A stretch of DNA of 64,000 nucleotides from Microcoleus sp. FACHB-831. Its GTDB lineage: Bacteria; Cyanobacteriota; Cyanobacteriia; Cyanobacteriales; FACHB-T130. This document shows positions 1 through 9,849 of the stretch, one piece after another. Numbering within the stretch: the stretch's first letter is position 1; each line of letters opens with the position of its first letter. The stretch is taken from assembly GCF_014695585.1 (NCBI RefSeq), contig NZ_JACJON010000061.1, forward strand, positions 62,001-126,000. The letters run 5' to 3'. The translations under genes and the position numbers were made by a program. The notes below the pieces were generated by a model. It was not told where the DNA came from and made no database searches. It saw only the letters and a list, made by a program, of their open reading frames with translations.

Positions 1-85
1 TATGATGGGCGATCGCGTAGGTGAAGCGCTAACCTTAGTTTAGGGCAGGAATACCCATTAGTTTCGTTCCTCGGCTACTAATAAA

Positions 86-115
86 TTGACATAAGTACTA
101 TAAATTCGGTATACT
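86..115 (+). promoter_or_regulatory. str operon promoter upstream of rpsL
   Basis: A TTGACA box at 86-91 and a TATACT box at 110-115 are separated by 18 bases, which is very close to the sigma-70 (SigA) consensus. Transcription would start near 122, leaving a leader of about 45 bases before the rpsL ATG at 166. The promoter would drive rpsL-rpsG and possibly the genes downstream. Confidence 0.75.
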
Positions 116-165
116 CGGAATTTGTCAACACTTCAAACAATTGGGAAATGTCCAAGCTGTAACTC

Positions 166-546
166 ATGCCCACTATTCAGCAGCTGATTCGTAACGAACG
201 CCAGCAAACACAGAAGAAAACAAAGTCACCAGCGCTGAAGGAATGCCCCCAGCGTAGAGGAGTTTGTACTAGGGTCTATACGACCACTCCTAAAAAACCC
301 AACTCAGCCCTTCGTAAGGTGGCCAGAGTCCGCCTGACTTCTGGCTTTGAAGTGACGGCTTATATCCCAGGTATAGGTCATAATCTCCAAGAACACTCTG
401 TTGTGATGATTCGGGGTGGCCGGGTTAAGGATTTGCCCGGAGTCCGGTATCACATTATCCGAGGAACCCTAGATACGGCGGGAGTCAAGGATCGCCGTCA
501 AGGTCGTTCCAAGTATGGGACAAAACGCCCCAAACCTAAGGCTTAA
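166..546 (+). CDS. rpsL: 30S ribosomal protein S12
   Basis: S12 sits at the decoding centre of the small subunit and helps set translational accuracy. The 126-residue product is full length for the cyanobacterial family. It contains the conserved [13 protein letters not shown] block (about residues 40-52) and [13 protein letters not shown] (about 84-96); the lysines in these two blocks are the positions where streptomycin-resistance changes arise in other bacteria. It is the first gene of the str operon and has a near-consensus promoter directly upstream. The ATG at 166 gives the canonical N-terminus MPTIQQLIR. Confidence 0.98.
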   Translation: MPTIQQLIRNERQQTQKKTKSPALKECPQRRGVCTRVYTTTPKKPNSALRKVARVRLTSGFEVTAYIPGIGHNLQEHSVVMIRGGRVKDLPGVRYHIIRGTLDTAGVKDRRQGRSKYGTKRPKPKA

Positions 547-753
547 ATCGGTTCCTTTATTTGGGTACGGCGAGCGTCCCAAAAGGTCAATTTTTCAAAA
601 AGACTTGTGCTGGGATCTCGGGTGGCGGCGATCGCGCAGCAGATTCACGGGATTGGCTCCAAGAACTTTAGATTGTCAAAGTCCAAAAGTAGGAGTGCAA
701 AGTCTTCACTAATAGTCCAGCATTTGAAGCGTTTTTGTTTTTAAAGGCTTATT

Positions 754-1224
754 ATGTCTCGTCGCACTGCTATTAAAAAGCGTCCGGTTCCTCCAGATTC
801 CGTATACAACAGCCGCCTTGTCAGTATGATGGTGCGGCGGATTATGCGGCATGGCAAAAAATCTATTGCTTATGGCATTATTTATGATGCCATGAAAACA
901 ATTGAGGAACGGACAGGAGGAGAACCGCTAGAAACGTTTGAGAGAGCGGTTCGCAACGTAACACCTTTGGTGGAAGTCAAAGCAAGGCGGGTGGGCGGTG
1001 CTACCTACCAAGTGCCTATGGAAGTTCGTCCTGAAAGGGGTACAGCCTTAGCGTTGCGTTGGCTGATCCAATTTTCAAGGTCTAGACCCGGTCGCACAAT
1101 GGCGGGTAAGCTAGCCAATGAATTGATGGACGCGGCTAATGAGACTGGTAATGCTATTCGCAAGCGGGAAGAAACCCACCGGATGGCTGAAGCAAATAAA
1201 GCGTTTGCTCATTATCGGTACTAG
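754..1224 (+). CDS. rpsG: 30S ribosomal protein S7
   Basis: S7 nucleates assembly of the 30S head by binding the 3' major domain of 16S rRNA and contacts E-site tRNA. The product is 156 residues, the usual bacterial length. It begins [10 protein letters not shown] and has the conserved [13 protein letters not shown] and RWLIQFSR blocks. It lies 207 bases after rpsL, a wide but usual cyanobacterial spacing; I saw no gene or clear terminator in that gap. A G/C hairpin follows 15 bases after the stop. Confidence 0.98.
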   Translation: MSRRTAIKKRPVPPDSVYNSRLVSMMVRRIMRHGKKSIAYGIIYDAMKTIEERTGGEPLETFERAVRNVTPLVEVKARRVGGATYQVPMEVRPERGTALALRWLIQFSRSRPGRTMAGKLANELMDAANETGNAIRKREETHRMAEANKAFAHYRY

Positions 1225-1239
1225 GCTCAAAATAATTTT

Positions 1240-1256
1240 GCTGGGGGTTCCCCAGC
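1240..1256 (+). terminator. hairpin after rpsG, possible terminator or attenuator
   Basis: GCTGGGG (1240-1246) and CCCCAGC (1250-1256) form a perfect 7-bp stem with a 3-base loop. A C-run and only a short T-run (CCCCCCTTTTTA) follow. It may end or attenuate the rpsL-rpsG transcript before the long fusA leader. The weak T-tract leaves termination efficiency uncertain. Confidence 0.5.
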
Positions 1257-1814
1257 ATCCCCCCTTTTTAGGGGATATTACACAAAAAAAGGTGAGGTAA
1301 ACCGGGTAGGTAAATATAAATGTAAACAAAGTTGATGATAAGATAAGAAATGTATCAAAAGACATTTCCTAGAAAACCTCGCTTAGCCATGCTCTTAAGA
1401 GTAATGGTATAAAACCTGTGGTAAATCTAGGTAAAATAAAGGCAGTAGGGTAAGGCTAAAACTTGCAGAGACGAAATAAACCCGACTCTACAAGCAGAGA
1501 GCTAAAACGAAGGGAATGCTCAGTCAAATCTGGTAAAGTCGGCACAAAAGCGGCAAAACAGCAAAGGGGAAACCTGATTGCATAAGCAAAGCCGCCAAAG
1601 TCTACAGCTACAGACGATAGAGCAGCCGTGAAAATCCCAGCATAAATTATGGATGTGGTGTTGCATCCATTAATAGCTAGTAAATAGCAAAACTGATGCT
1701 AGCCTAAAGACTTTGATAGCAGCTAAATGCTTTATCAAGATCTACAACCAAATAGTTACCTTATAAAAAGGGTAACGCATAAGTTTTTCTGCGGCACACA
1801 CGAAGGAGGTAGCC
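1257..1814 (+). promoter_or_regulatory. long non-coding fusA leader with several stems
   Basis: No convincing reading frame is present on either strand. Complementary segments include GCGGC (1550-1554) with GCCGC (1591-1595), enclosing GCAA (1561-1564) with TTGC (1578-1581); GTCT (1600-1603) with AGAC (1612-1615); ATGGATG (1649-1655) with CATCCAT (1664-1670); and GTTACC (1755-1760) with GGTAAC (1771-1776). A strong Shine-Dalgarno AAGGAGGT lies at 1803-1810, four bases before the fusA GTG. Either a structured 5' leader or a separate small RNA is possible. I matched it to no known RNA family. Confidence 0.45.
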
Positions 1815-3890
1815 GTGGCACGTACCGTACCGATTGAGAGAACACGTAATATAGGGATTGCCGCCCACATTGATGCAGGCAAGACAACAACAACAGAACG
1901 TATCCTGTTCTACTCAGGTATGGTTCACAAGATTGGTGAAGTCCATGAAGGAACCACAGTAACTGACTGGATGGATCAGGAGCGAGAGCGCGGCATTACA
2001 ATTACAGCTGCCGCAATCAGCACAAGCTGGCGCGATCACCAAATCAATATTATCGACACTCCGGGTCACGTTGACTTCACTATTGAAGTCGAACGTTCAA
2101 TGCGGGTTTTAGATGGGGTAATAGCCGTATTCTGCTCTGTGGGGGGCGTACAGCCTCAATCAGAGACAGTATGGCGGCAGGCAGATCGGTATAACGTGCC
2201 GCGCATCGCCTTTGTCAACAAGATGGATAGAACTGGCGCAAACTTTTACAAAGTTTACGCTCAGATTCGCGATCGCATGAGAGCAAATGCCGTCCCAATT
2301 CAGATACCCATAGGAAGCGAAAACGACTTCCAAGGGATTGTAGACTTGGTGCGGATGCGAGCCATGTTCGCTAAAGACGATCAAGGCAAAGAAATCGAAG
2401 ATAGAGACATTCCCGAAGATCTTCGTGCCAAAGCCGATGAGTTTCGCGTCAAACTGGTGGAATCTGTAGCAGAGACAGATGACATCCTGATGGAGAAGTA
2501 CCTCGAAGGTGAAGAATTAACCGAAGAGGAAATCAGCACGGCTCTACGCAAAGGTACGATTGCAGGCACGATTGTACCCCTGCTCTGCGGTTCAGCCTTC
2601 AAAAATAAAGGCGTTCAAGCGTTGTTGGATGCAGTGGTAGAGTACCTACCATCTCCAATTGACGTTCCCCCAATTCAAGGACAATTGCCAGACGGTAGCC
2701 AGGTAGTACGCACGGCTGATGACAATCAGCCAGCAGCAGCCTTGGCATTCAAGATCATGGCAGATCCTTATGGACGTCTGACGTTCATCCGCGTTTACTC
2801 TGGCGTCATCAAAAAGGGTAGCTACGTCCTCAACTCTACAAAAGGGAAAAAGGAAAGAATCTCCCGCCTGATAGTACTCAAAGCAGACGACAGGATTGAG
2901 GTAGATGAACTCAGAGCTGGCGACTTGGGGGCTGCATTGGGTCTAAAAGACACCTTTACTGGCGATACAATCTGCGATGAAAGCGGACCTGTAATTCTGG
3001 AATCTTTGTTTATTCCAGAGCCAGTTATCTCTGTAGCAGTGGAACCAAAAACCAAGCAGGATATGGAGAAGCTGTCCAAGGCTCTGCAATCCCTGTCTGA
3101 AGAAGACCCCACTTTCAGAGTTAGCATTGACCCAGAAACCAACCAAACCGTAATTGCCGGGATGGGGGAACTACACCTAGAAATTCTCGTAGACCGGATG
3201 TTGCGGGAGTTCAAAGTGGAAGCAAACGTCGGTGCGCCGCAGGTGGCTTACCGAGAAACCATTCGCAAAGCTGTCCGAGCTGAAGGCAAATTTATCCGCC
3301 AAAGTGGTGGTAAAGGTCAGTACGGTCATGTGGTGATTGAATTAACACCCGCAGAACCAGGAACTGGCTTTGAGTTTGTCTCCAAAATTGTTGGCGGTAT
3401 TGTACCTAAAGAGTACATCGGGCCAGCAGAGCAAGGCATGAAAGAAGCCTGCGAATCCGGTATTCTGGCTGGATATCCGGTAATTGATTTGAAGGCAACG
3501 ATGGTAGATGGGTCTTACCACGACGTAGACTCTTCAGAAATGGCCTTTAAGATCGCAGGCTCTATGGCTATCAAAGAAGCAGTGATGAAAGCTTCACCAG
3601 TGCTTTTAGAACCTATGATGAAGGTTGAGGTTGAAGTTCCTGAAGACTACCTTGGCTCCGTAATGGGGAATTTGATTTCCCGTCGCGGTCAGATTGAAGC
3701 TCAAGGAGTTGAACAGGGACTTGCCAAAGTGACCACTAAAGTCCCATTGGCAGAAATGTTTGGATATGCTACCGCTATCCGGTCTATGACCCAAGGCCGG
3801 GGTATCTTCACAATGGAGTTCAGCCATTATGAAGAAGTGCCTCGCAGCGTAGCTGAAACCATCATCGCTAAGAGCAAAGGAAACGGGTAA
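1815..3890 (+). CDS. fusA: translation elongation factor G
   Basis: EF-G is the cytoplasmic GTPase that drives ribosomal translocation and, with the recycling factor, splits ribosomes. At 691 residues it is full length. The P-loop AHIDAGKT is at residues 17-24, the switch-II DTPGH near 81-85 and the NKMD guanine-recognition motif near 135; domains II-V follow and end in FSHYEEVP. The GTG start at 1815 is fixed by a consensus Shine-Dalgarno four bases upstream and gives [15 protein letters not shown]. It sits between rpsG and tuf, as in other cyanobacteria. Confidence 0.98.
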   Translation: MARTVPIERTRNIGIAAHIDAGKTTTTERILFYSGMVHKIGEVHEGTTVTDWMDQERERGITITAAAISTSWRDHQINIIDTPGHVDFTIEVERSMRVLDGVIAVFCSVGGVQPQSETVWRQADRYNVPRIAFVNKMDRTGANFYKVYAQIRDRMRANAVPIQIPIGSENDFQGIVDLVRMRAMFAKDDQGKEIEDRDIPEDLRAKADEFRVKLVESVAETDDILMEKYLEGEELTEEEISTALRKGTIAGTIVPLLCGSAFKNKGVQALLDAVVEYLPSPIDVPPIQGQLPDGSQVVRTADDNQPAAALAFKIMADPYGRLTFIRVYSGVIKKGSYVLNSTKGKKERISRLIVLKADDRIEVDELRAGDLGAALGLKDTFTGDTICDESGPVILESLFIPEPVISVAVEPKTKQDMEKLSKALQSLSEEDPTFRVSIDPETNQTVIAGMGELHLEILVDRMLREFKVEANVGAPQVAYRETIRKAVRAEGKFIRQSGGKGQYGHVVIELTPAEPGTGFEFVSKIVGGIVPKEYIGPAEQGMKEACESGILAGYPVIDLKATMVDGSYHDVDSSEMAFKIAGSMAIKEAVMKASPVLLEPMMKVEVEVPEDYLGSVMGNLISRRGQIEAQGVEQGLAKVTTKVPLAEMFGYATAIRSMTQGRGIFTMEFSHYEEVPRSVAETIIAKSKGNG

Positions 3891-3896
3891 AGAGTT

Positions 3897-3994
3897 TTGA
3901 GTTTTGAGCTTTAAATGGGAGTTGTGAATTGTCAATTGAAGAGTTTTCAACTCCTAAATAAACAAGCAACCCCATTATTTAGCTCAAAACTCAA
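3897..3994 (+). repeat. nested inverted repeat between fusA and tuf
   Basis: An outer pair of perfectly complementary 14-base arms (TTGAGTTTTGAGCT at 3897-3910, AGCTCAAAACTCAA at 3981-3994) encloses a 7-bp stem (GGAGTTG at 3918-3924 with CAACTCC at 3948-3954). It starts seven bases after the fusA stop. It could be an intercistronic processing or attenuation structure, or a small AT-rich miniature repeat. Confidence 0.6.
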
Positions 3995-4083
3995 GAACGA
4001 TATTATCGCCGTCTCTACAAACTTAAAACTATTACTGAATCCTGTAGAGGCTGAGTAACGAGGATAAGAGGAACAGATAATTC

Positions 4084-5313
4084 ATGGCACGCGCAAAGTT
4101 TGAACGGAATAAACCCCACGTCAACATCGGCACAGTTGGTCACGTAGACCACGGCAAAACTACACTTACTGCTGCCATTACAACAACTCTGGCAGCAATG
4201 GGTCGGGCAAAAGCCAGGAAATACGCTGATATCGATGCTGCTCCTGAAGAAAAAGCACGGGGTATCACGATTAACACTGCCCACGTTGAGTATGAAACTG
4301 AAACTCGGCACTATGCTCACGTAGACTGTCCGGGGCACGCTGACTATGTGAAGAACATGATCACAGGTGCTGCTCAAATGGACGGAGGAATCCTGGTGGT
4401 GTCGGCGGCGGATGGGCCGATGCCTCAAACACGCGAGCATATCCTGTTGGCAAAGCAGGTAGGTGTTCCCCAGCTAGTTGTCTTCTTGAATAAGAAAGAC
4501 ATGGTAGATGACGATGAACTACTCGAACTCGTAGAACTGGAAGTTCGGGAACTTTTGAGTTCTTATGAATTCGATGGTGACAACATTCCCATTGTTGCTG
4601 GTTCAGCATTGTTGGCTCTGGAAACCATGGCTGGTAATCCGAAAACTCAGCGCGGTGAGAATGAGTGGGTCGATAAGATCTATGAATTGATGGATGCTGT
4701 AGATTCCTACATCCCCACACCAGAGCGCGAAATTGACAAGCCCTTCCTGATGGCAGTAGAAGACGTGTTCACCATCACTGGTCGGGGTACTGTTGCTACT
4801 GGCCGGATTGAACGCGGCAAAGTTAAGGTGGGTGAAACTGTTGAGCTAGTGGGTATCAGAGCTACTCGCAGCACTACAGTAACAGGCGTGGAAATGTTCC
4901 AGAAGGTCCTGGAGGAAGGACTAGCTGGTGATAACGTCGGGGTTCTGCTCCGGGGTATCCAAAAGACAGATGTGGAACGGGGTATGGTGATTGCCAAGCC
5001 CGGTTCAATCACGCCTCACACTCTGTTTGAAGCTGAGGTGTATGTCCTTCAGGAAAAAGAAGGTGGCCGGAAAACACCATTCTTCCCAGGCTATCGTCCC
5101 CAGTTCTACGTGCGGACAACTGATGTAACTGGTACGATTACAGCTTTCACTGCGGATGATGGCAGCGCCGCCGAAATGGTTATGCCGGGAGACCGCGTTA
5201 AAATGACTGTTGAGTTAATTAACGCGATCGCTATTGAGCAGGGAATGCGCTTCGCTATCCGTGAAGGCGGTCGCACCATTGGTGCAGGCGTCGTCGCCAA
5301 GATCTTGAAGTAG
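4084..5313 (+). CDS. tuf: translation elongation factor Tu
   Basis: EF-Tu delivers aminoacyl-tRNA to the ribosomal A site as a GTP complex. The product is 409 residues, the normal cyanobacterial and plastid length, slightly longer than the E. coli protein. The P-loop GHVDHGKT is at residues 19-26, DCPGH near 81 and NKKD near 136; the beta-barrel domains II and III end in GVVAKILK. A 193-base gap containing an inverted repeat separates it from fusA, and a strong hairpin follows the stop. Confidence 0.98.
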   Translation: MARAKFERNKPHVNIGTVGHVDHGKTTLTAAITTTLAAMGRAKARKYADIDAAPEEKARGITINTAHVEYETETRHYAHVDCPGHADYVKNMITGAAQMDGGILVVSAADGPMPQTREHILLAKQVGVPQLVVFLNKKDMVDDDELLELVELEVRELLSSYEFDGDNIPIVAGSALLALETMAGNPKTQRGENEWVDKIYELMDAVDSYIPTPEREIDKPFLMAVEDVFTITGRGTVATGRIERGKVKVGETVELVGIRATRSTTVTGVEMFQKVLEEGLAGDNVGVLLRGIQKTDVERGMVIAKPGSITPHTLFEAEVYVLQEKEGGRKTPFFPGYRPQFYVRTTDVTGTITAFTADDGSAAEMVMPGDRVKMTVELINAIAIEQGMRFAIREGGRTIGAGVVAKILK

Positions 5314-5330
5314 GTTTCGTTCTAAACAAA

Positions 5331-5366
5331 AGAGGAGCAGAAAGTTTAATAATTTTCTGCTCCTCT
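5331..5366 (+). terminator. 13-bp hairpin between tuf and rpsJ
   Basis: AGAGGAGCAGAAA (5331-5343) pairs perfectly with TTTCTGCTCCTCT (5354-5366) around a 10-base loop. There is no T-run after it, so it may be a weak terminator, a 3'-end stabiliser or a processing signal that uncouples rpsJ from the abundant tuf message. Confidence 0.6.
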
Positions 5367-5490
5367 CTTGTCTGAAATTTTTGGCAACTTTGGTCAATAG
5401 TTAGTTTGGTATGCATGTGGTTTAAAAGGCCCTATTGCTAACAACTAACAAATAACAACTAATAAATATTCCGAACCTGGAAAACTAAAA

Positions 5491-5808
5491 ATGGCAACTG
5501 TTCAACAACAAAAAATTCGCATTCGTCTCAAAGCTTTTGACCGCCGTCTGCTTGACACATCTTGCGAGAAGATTGTGGATACGGCAAATCGCACGCAAGC
5601 TACAGCTATAGGCCCCATTCCCTTACCAACCCGCAAAAAGATATATTGTTTATTGCGCTCGCCCCACGTTGATAAGGATTCGCGGGAACATTTTGAAACT
5701 CGTACCCACCGCCGCATTATTGATATCTATCAGCCTTCCTCTAAAACAATTGACGCGCTGATGAAACTTGATTTGCCTGCTGGCGTTGATATTGAAGTCA
5801 AACTGTAA
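5491..5808 (+). CDS. rpsJ: 30S ribosomal protein S10
   Basis: S10 is a head protein of the small subunit and, as NusE, a partner of NusB/NusG in antitermination. The product is 105 residues, full length, with the conserved [14 protein letters not shown] start and the [13 protein letters not shown] block. In cyanobacteria rpsJ follows tuf rather than heading the S10 operon, and that order holds here. It ends the str cluster; a hairpin follows at 5858. Confidence 0.98.
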   Translation: MATVQQQKIRIRLKAFDRRLLDTSCEKIVDTANRTQATAIGPIPLPTRKKIYCLLRSPHVDKDSREHFETRTHRRIIDIYQPSSKTIDALMKLDLPAGVDIEVKL

Positions 5809-5857
5809 CCGAATCATCGCAGTAGAAGCCGCGCCATCGGGTGCTGCATCATAATTG

Positions 5858-5887
5858 AGGACTGAGAAGAATTTTATTCTCAGTCCT
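5858..5887 (+). terminator. terminator of the str operon
   Basis: AGGACTGAGAA (5858-5868) pairs perfectly with TTCTCAGTCCT (5877-5887) around an 8-base AT loop, 50 bases after the rpsJ stop. The T-tract is short. Its position and 11-bp stem make it the likely end of the operon. Confidence 0.65.
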
Positions 5888-5991
5888 TACGTCTATTAAT
5901 GCTTCAGGTTTCATAGATGGGCGACGCCCACCTATGGAACCAGATAAGTTAAAGTAAGTAAAGAATCGCACTTAAAGATAAAAATAGGACA

Positions 5992-6633
5992 ATGGCATCC
6001 TCTTCCTCAATTGCAGTTCGAGAACTCCCGTTGTTTCCACTGCCAGAAGTGGTGCTATTTCCAGGGAGACCGTTACCCCTGCACATATTTGAATTTCGCT
6101 ACAGAATCATGATGAATACGATTCTGGAGAGCGATCGCCGCTTTGGTGTTTTAATGTTTAACCCCGTTAACGGTCAAGTAGCGTCGGTGGGATGTTGCGC
6201 TGAAATCATCCACTTCCAACGTCTCCCTGACGATCGTATGAAGATATTAACATTAGGGCAGCAACGATTTCGAGTATTGGAGTACGTCCGCGAAAAACCC
6301 TATCGTGTAGGGTTGGTGGAATGGATTGAAGATCAGCCGCCAGAAAAAGACCTCCGCGCATTGGGTACAGAAGTTGAACAACTCCTGCGAGATGTGGTTC
6401 GCCTATCGGCAAAGTTGACCGAACGGGAAATGGAGCTACCAGACGACTTGCCTACTCTTCCCAGAGAATTGTCTTATTGGGTAGCTAGCAATCTGTATGG
6501 TGTAGCAACCGAACAGCAGGCTCTATTGGAAATGCAGGATACTGCTGGTAGACTGGAGCGCGAAGCCGAGATTCTTACTTCTACTCGCAATCACCTGGCT
6601 GCTAGAACAGTCCTTAAGGATGCGCTGGAGTAA
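5992..6633 (+). CDS. LON substrate-binding domain protein
   Basis: This is a stand-alone version of the N-terminal substrate-recognition domain of Lon protease. The 213-residue product opens with the family signature LPLFPLPEVVLFPGRPLPLHIFEFRYR (about residues 13-38; quoted as a composite of short blocks) and has the helical C-terminal segment, but no AAA+ ATPase and no Ser-Lys protease domain. It is therefore not a truncated Lon. Cyanobacteria commonly carry such a protein next to rpsJ. Its partner protein is unknown. Confidence 0.88.
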   Translation: MASSSSIAVRELPLFPLPEVVLFPGRPLPLHIFEFRYRIMMNTILESDRRFGVLMFNPVNGQVASVGCCAEIIHFQRLPDDRMKILTLGQQRFRVLEYVREKPYRVGLVEWIEDQPPEKDLRALGTEVEQLLRDVVRLSAKLTEREMELPDDLPTLPRELSYWVASNLYGVATEQQALLEMQDTAGRLEREAEILTSTRNHLAARTVLKDALE

Positions 6634-6674
6634 ATTCGAGGAACCCCAGAGCAGCAGAGGATGTAAAGGGAGGA

Positions 6675-6712
6675 GCGATCGCTCTCAAGTGTAATTTAAT
6701 AAGAGCGATCGC
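6675..6712 (+). terminator. bidirectional hairpin built from two HIP1 sites
   Basis: GCGATCGCTCT (6675-6685) pairs with AGAGCGATCGC (6702-6712). Each arm is a HIP1 octamer plus three bases. It lies between convergent genes that end at 6633 (+) and 6759 (-), so it could terminate both. Confidence 0.5.
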
Positions 6713-6758
6713 ATGGGGCAAAATAATGGGTTGGTAATGCCGGGCTACTCAAAACTAT

Positions 6759-8162
6759 CTATCTGGTGTCTTGGTTTAAGTTAAAAAAACCGTACCAGTT
6801 ACGCACCGCTAGCCAGACAGCACAGAGCAATCCTGCTAGGCTGAGGGTAAGTCCAGTGATGGGTACTAATAATCCCAAAATTGGCATAACTGCGCCAGCG
6901 ATAGTGCAAATTACTGCTGCTAAAGATGCACGCTTGCTTGCTCCCAAACCCCACGCTAATGTTAGCAGGACAATCGAAAGTAAAGTCCAAGATAGAGGCG
7001 CGTTCATTATGCGACTCATATAAGTAAGAGCGAGTAGAGAAGCAAAGAAAACGCCACCAGCGATCGCTACATTTTTCATACTCATCGGTAACGATAAGTA
7101 CAGCAACAACACCCACCACAAAAATACTCCCGGTGCTAACAATAGCAAACGGGGAATAATGCCTGTATTCGTAATAGTCTCAGTCGCGGTAAACACGCCG
7201 AAAGGATTTAGAACAGAAACATTGTCATCAAAAACCCACGTAAACCGCGTTCCTTGGCCCTCAGCTTTTGGCCCTTCAGTTGGTACAATACCGCTAGCAA
7301 AATCAGCCCCAGGAAAATTAGCCAGCGCCGACAAGCGGAAGTTTGAAAGTAACTGACCATTAGCGTTATAAACCCAACGCGGGCCTCCAGTAGCTTTATA
7401 GGTAACTCGGAATTTAGTCTCTTCCCCTGGTTGTAGGCGGAAAGGAAAACCATAGTCACCCGGATTTTTCTGCTGTAGCCTAGTTCCGTCTCGTTCTACC
7501 TTGAAACTTTGCAGTAGCGAGTAGCCGTTAGGCGGCGGTACTTCAAAGAAAAATTGCTGTGTCTCGTTCAGCTTGTTAGTAACTTGGTAGTCACCGCTAA
7601 AATCTACACGATAAATTGATCGACCCTTTTGCTGTGGGTCGGAGATTTGATCGATACCAACTTGAACTTGCGAACCAGTTAGCGTTAGTTGTCGGCTAAT
7701 ATCTCGATTTTCGCGTACCCTAACTGTTTTGCCATCCACATATTTATCATATGTGTACGGTTCTTGGATGACGTAGCGCACTTGCGGTGCTGATTGCTCC
7801 AATCGCTCTCCCGCCACACTTTGAGCAACTTGAGCTACTCGTGCTTGTTCCCAGTGGTGATAACGATTGCCCAAAGTAGAACAAAGAAAAAATCCTCCCA
7901 CTAAGAGAATTAATACTAGGGCTAAATGTTGTAAACCTCGCAGCAAGAGAGAGTAGCGAACTACCCAGTCGCCGATGAAAATCGCTTGTTCTGGTTCATC
8001 TCTTTTGAGGGAAAAACTCACTAGGGCGATCGCTATCCCTAAGACTGCAACTAGCAAAGCCAATACCAGCGATGCTTTGACTACCTGAGACGCAAATTGC
8101 ATCAACTCATTTGGATGCGTCAAATCTGGCAAGCCTGGAATACCTTGGGCTGCTTGAAACAT
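6759..8162 (-). CDS. inner-membrane protein with large extracytoplasmic domain, CreD-like layout
   Basis: I do not recognise the 467-residue product with certainty. Two hydrophobic segments (about residues 28-50 and 72-95) precede a soluble region of about 235 residues with beta-rich stretches such as RQLTLTGSQVQVGID and a heptad of polar sequence. At least five C-terminal membrane segments follow (about 336-455). This layout resembles CreD-type inner membrane proteins; that is inference from topology only. It converges on the LON-domain gene. Confidence 0.8.
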   Translation of the reverse strand: MFQAAQGIPGLPDLTHPNELMQFASQVVKASLVLALLVAVLGIAIALVSFSLKRDEPEQAIFIGDWVVRYSLLLRGLQHLALVLILLVGGFFLCSTLGNRYHHWEQARVAQVAQSVAGERLEQSAPQVRYVIQEPYTYDKYVDGKTVRVRENRDISRQLTLTGSQVQVGIDQISDPQQKGRSIYRVDFSGDYQVTNKLNETQQFFFEVPPPNGYSLLQSFKVERDGTRLQQKNPGDYGFPFRLQPGEETKFRVTYKATGGPRWVYNANGQLLSNFRLSALANFPGADFASGIVPTEGPKAEGQGTRFTWVFDDNVSVLNPFGVFTATETITNTGIIPRLLLLAPGVFLWWVLLLYLSLPMSMKNVAIAGGVFFASLLALTYMSRIMNAPLSWTLLSIVLLTLAWGLGASKRASLAAVICTIAGAVMPILGLLVPITGLTLSLAGLLCAVWLAVRNWYGFFNLNQDTR

Positions 8163-8265
8163 ATTTTGTACAGACGCTCTAAATTTTCGTCTTTAAGTTT
8201 GATTTTTAAAGACTACAGCGTACAAACTATAGTTTCCTAAAGCTCAATGCAGGGTTTATTTGATT

Positions 8266-8913
8266 TTAGTCAGAGACTTGTCTAATACAAAAATGGACTG
8301 CGCCACTTAGATTCGCCCCATCTAAATTTGCCCCTTTTAGATTGGCTCCGCATAAAAACGCCCTACTCAGGTTAGTTCCACTAAGGTTAGCGCCGCTCAA
8401 ATCTGCGCCCTCCAGATTTGCTGACCCCAAATATGCGCGACTCAAATTAGCATTTCTTAAACTGGCACCATGTAATTTTGCTTCAGTAAGATCTGCTTCG
8501 CTAAGATCTGCATAGCTGAGATTTGCTCCTACCAGGTTAGCCTCATGTAAGTTTACCTGATGCAAAACTGCTCGGTTTAAGTTTGCACCAATTAGTTTGG
8601 CGTCATCCAAGCTTGCTTTTGTCAGGTTTGCATCAATTAGATCTACCCCAGTTAGCTTCGCTCCAGTTAGATTTGCCCCCTCAAATCTTGACCAACTCAA
8701 GTTGGCCATAACCAAACATGCATATTTAAGATTGGCTCCGTTGAGGTTTGCCTCTATCAGGGAAGCCCCGATTAAGTTTGCCTCTTTCAAGATTGCACAG
8801 GCTAAGTTTATACACCTCAGAGAAGCGCCTTTTAAGTAAGCTTCCCTAAGCTCAATCTCGCGAAAGTCTCTTATTCCGGCTGCATATTTCTCCAGGAGTT
8901 CATCAGCGTCCAT
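8266..8913 (-). CDS. pentapeptide-repeat protein
   Basis: The 215-residue product is almost entirely A(D/N)LXX pentapeptides, such as ANLIG, ANLSG and ADLSE, which form a right-handed quadrilateral beta-helix. A short acidic N-terminal stretch (MDADELLEKYAAGIRDF) precedes the repeats; no signal peptide or membrane segment is visible. Such proteins are abundant in cyanobacteria, and their functions are mostly unknown. A second pentapeptide protein, secreted and with a TPR-like tail, is encoded at 56428. Confidence 0.9.
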   Translation of the reverse strand: MDADELLEKYAAGIRDFREIELREAYLKGASLRCINLACAILKEANLIGASLIEANLNGANLKYACLVMANLSWSRFEGANLTGAKLTGVDLIDANLTKASLDDAKLIGANLNRAVLHQVNLHEANLVGANLSYADLSEADLTEAKLHGASLRNANLSRAYLGSANLEGADLSGANLSGTNLSRAFLCGANLKGANLDGANLSGAVHFCIRQVSD

Positions 8914-9009
8914 ATCGCCAGCCTCCTAAACCTTAAGTTTACTTTACAATAAACTAAGAATTTTAACCCTGTGGGTTTATAATTACCTCACACAGAAGAC
9001 GAATGGAGG

Positions 9010-9849
9010 CTAAACTGATACAACGCTATAGCTACCAAAAATCTTGAGCGTTTCTGTGTATTTTGTTAATTCGGTTATTGCAGATTGCACAGATGGTTGC
9101 CTTGCATCAGCTTCTATATCAATGAAGAATAAATAGTCGCCGAGCGATCGCTTTGTTGGTCGAGATTCAATCCGGCTGAGATTCATCCCCCTACTGGCAA
9201 ACAACTGTAACGGTTTTACAAGGGCACCTGGAACGTTGGCTGGAACGCTAAATGCTAGCGATGTGTGACTTCCTCCGGGGGAGGGTTCCAAACTCAGTAC
9301 CCAAAATCGCGTGTAGTTATCGGGATAGTCATTTATAGGACAGGCGAGGATAGGCAAGTTGTAAAGTTGTGCGGCTCTAGACGAAGCGATCGCAGCAGCT
9401 TTATAGTCCTCCTCCAAATAATGTAGCGCTTCGGTAGTTGCGTTCATTGGAACAAGCTGCACGGATGGCATAAACTTCTCCAGCCACCCCTGGCACTGAG
9501 CTAAAGCCTGCGGATGCGAATAAACTGTCCTAATATCTCCGATTTTCGTGGCTTTTGACAGCAAAGCATGGGAAATTGGCATTACCAACGCCTGTTGAAT
9601 TTGCAGCCCGCTCAACTGCCACAGAGTATCCATTGTCATAGTTACACTGCCCTCAACAGAATTTTCCATCGGCACAACTGCTAGATGCGCCTGTGCCTGT
9701 GCCGCCGCCTTGATTGTCTGAGCAATACTCGGATAGGGGCATAATAATGATTGCTGTCCTGTTTCCCGCGTCAGCCAATTTACATAAGCTAGCGCCGCCG
9801 CTTCTGCGTAAGTGCCTGGTGGTCCCAAGTGTGCAACAGATAAATTCAT
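9010..9849 (-). CDS. pheA: prephenate dehydratase
   Basis: The enzyme converts prephenate to phenylpyruvate in phenylalanine synthesis. The catalytic domain begins AHLGPPGTYAEAA and holds the NYTRF motif with the catalytic Thr. A C-terminal ACT domain carries the ESRP motif used for phenylalanine feedback binding (near residue 232). There is no chorismate mutase domain, which is usual for cyanobacteria. An ATG at 9849 is chosen over the TTG one codon earlier. Length (about 279 residues) is normal. Confidence 0.95.
   Translation of the reverse strand: MNLSVAHLGPPGTYAEAAALAYVNWLTRETGQQSLLCPYPSIAQTIKAAAQAQAHLAVVPMENSVEGSVTMTMDTLWQLSGLQIQQALVMPISHALLSKATKIGDIRTVYSHPQALAQCQGWLEKFMPSVQLVPMNATTEALHYLEEDYKAAAIASSRAAQLYNLPILACPINDYPDNYTRFWVLSLEPSPGGSHTSLAFSVPANVPGALVKPLQLFASRGMNLSRIESRPTKRSLGDYLFFIDIEADARQPSVQSAITELTKYTETLKIFGSYSVVSV

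Noticed and set aside
515-712. A 65-codon frame overlapping the end of rpsL
   Set aside because: It overlaps rpsL in another frame, has no ribosome site and codes an unlikely Arg/Trp-rich sequence.
1381-1640. Group II intron or tmRNA in the fusA leader
   Set aside because: No domain V-like GAGC...GTTC hairpin, no intron-encoded protein, no tRNA-like ends or tag frame were found.
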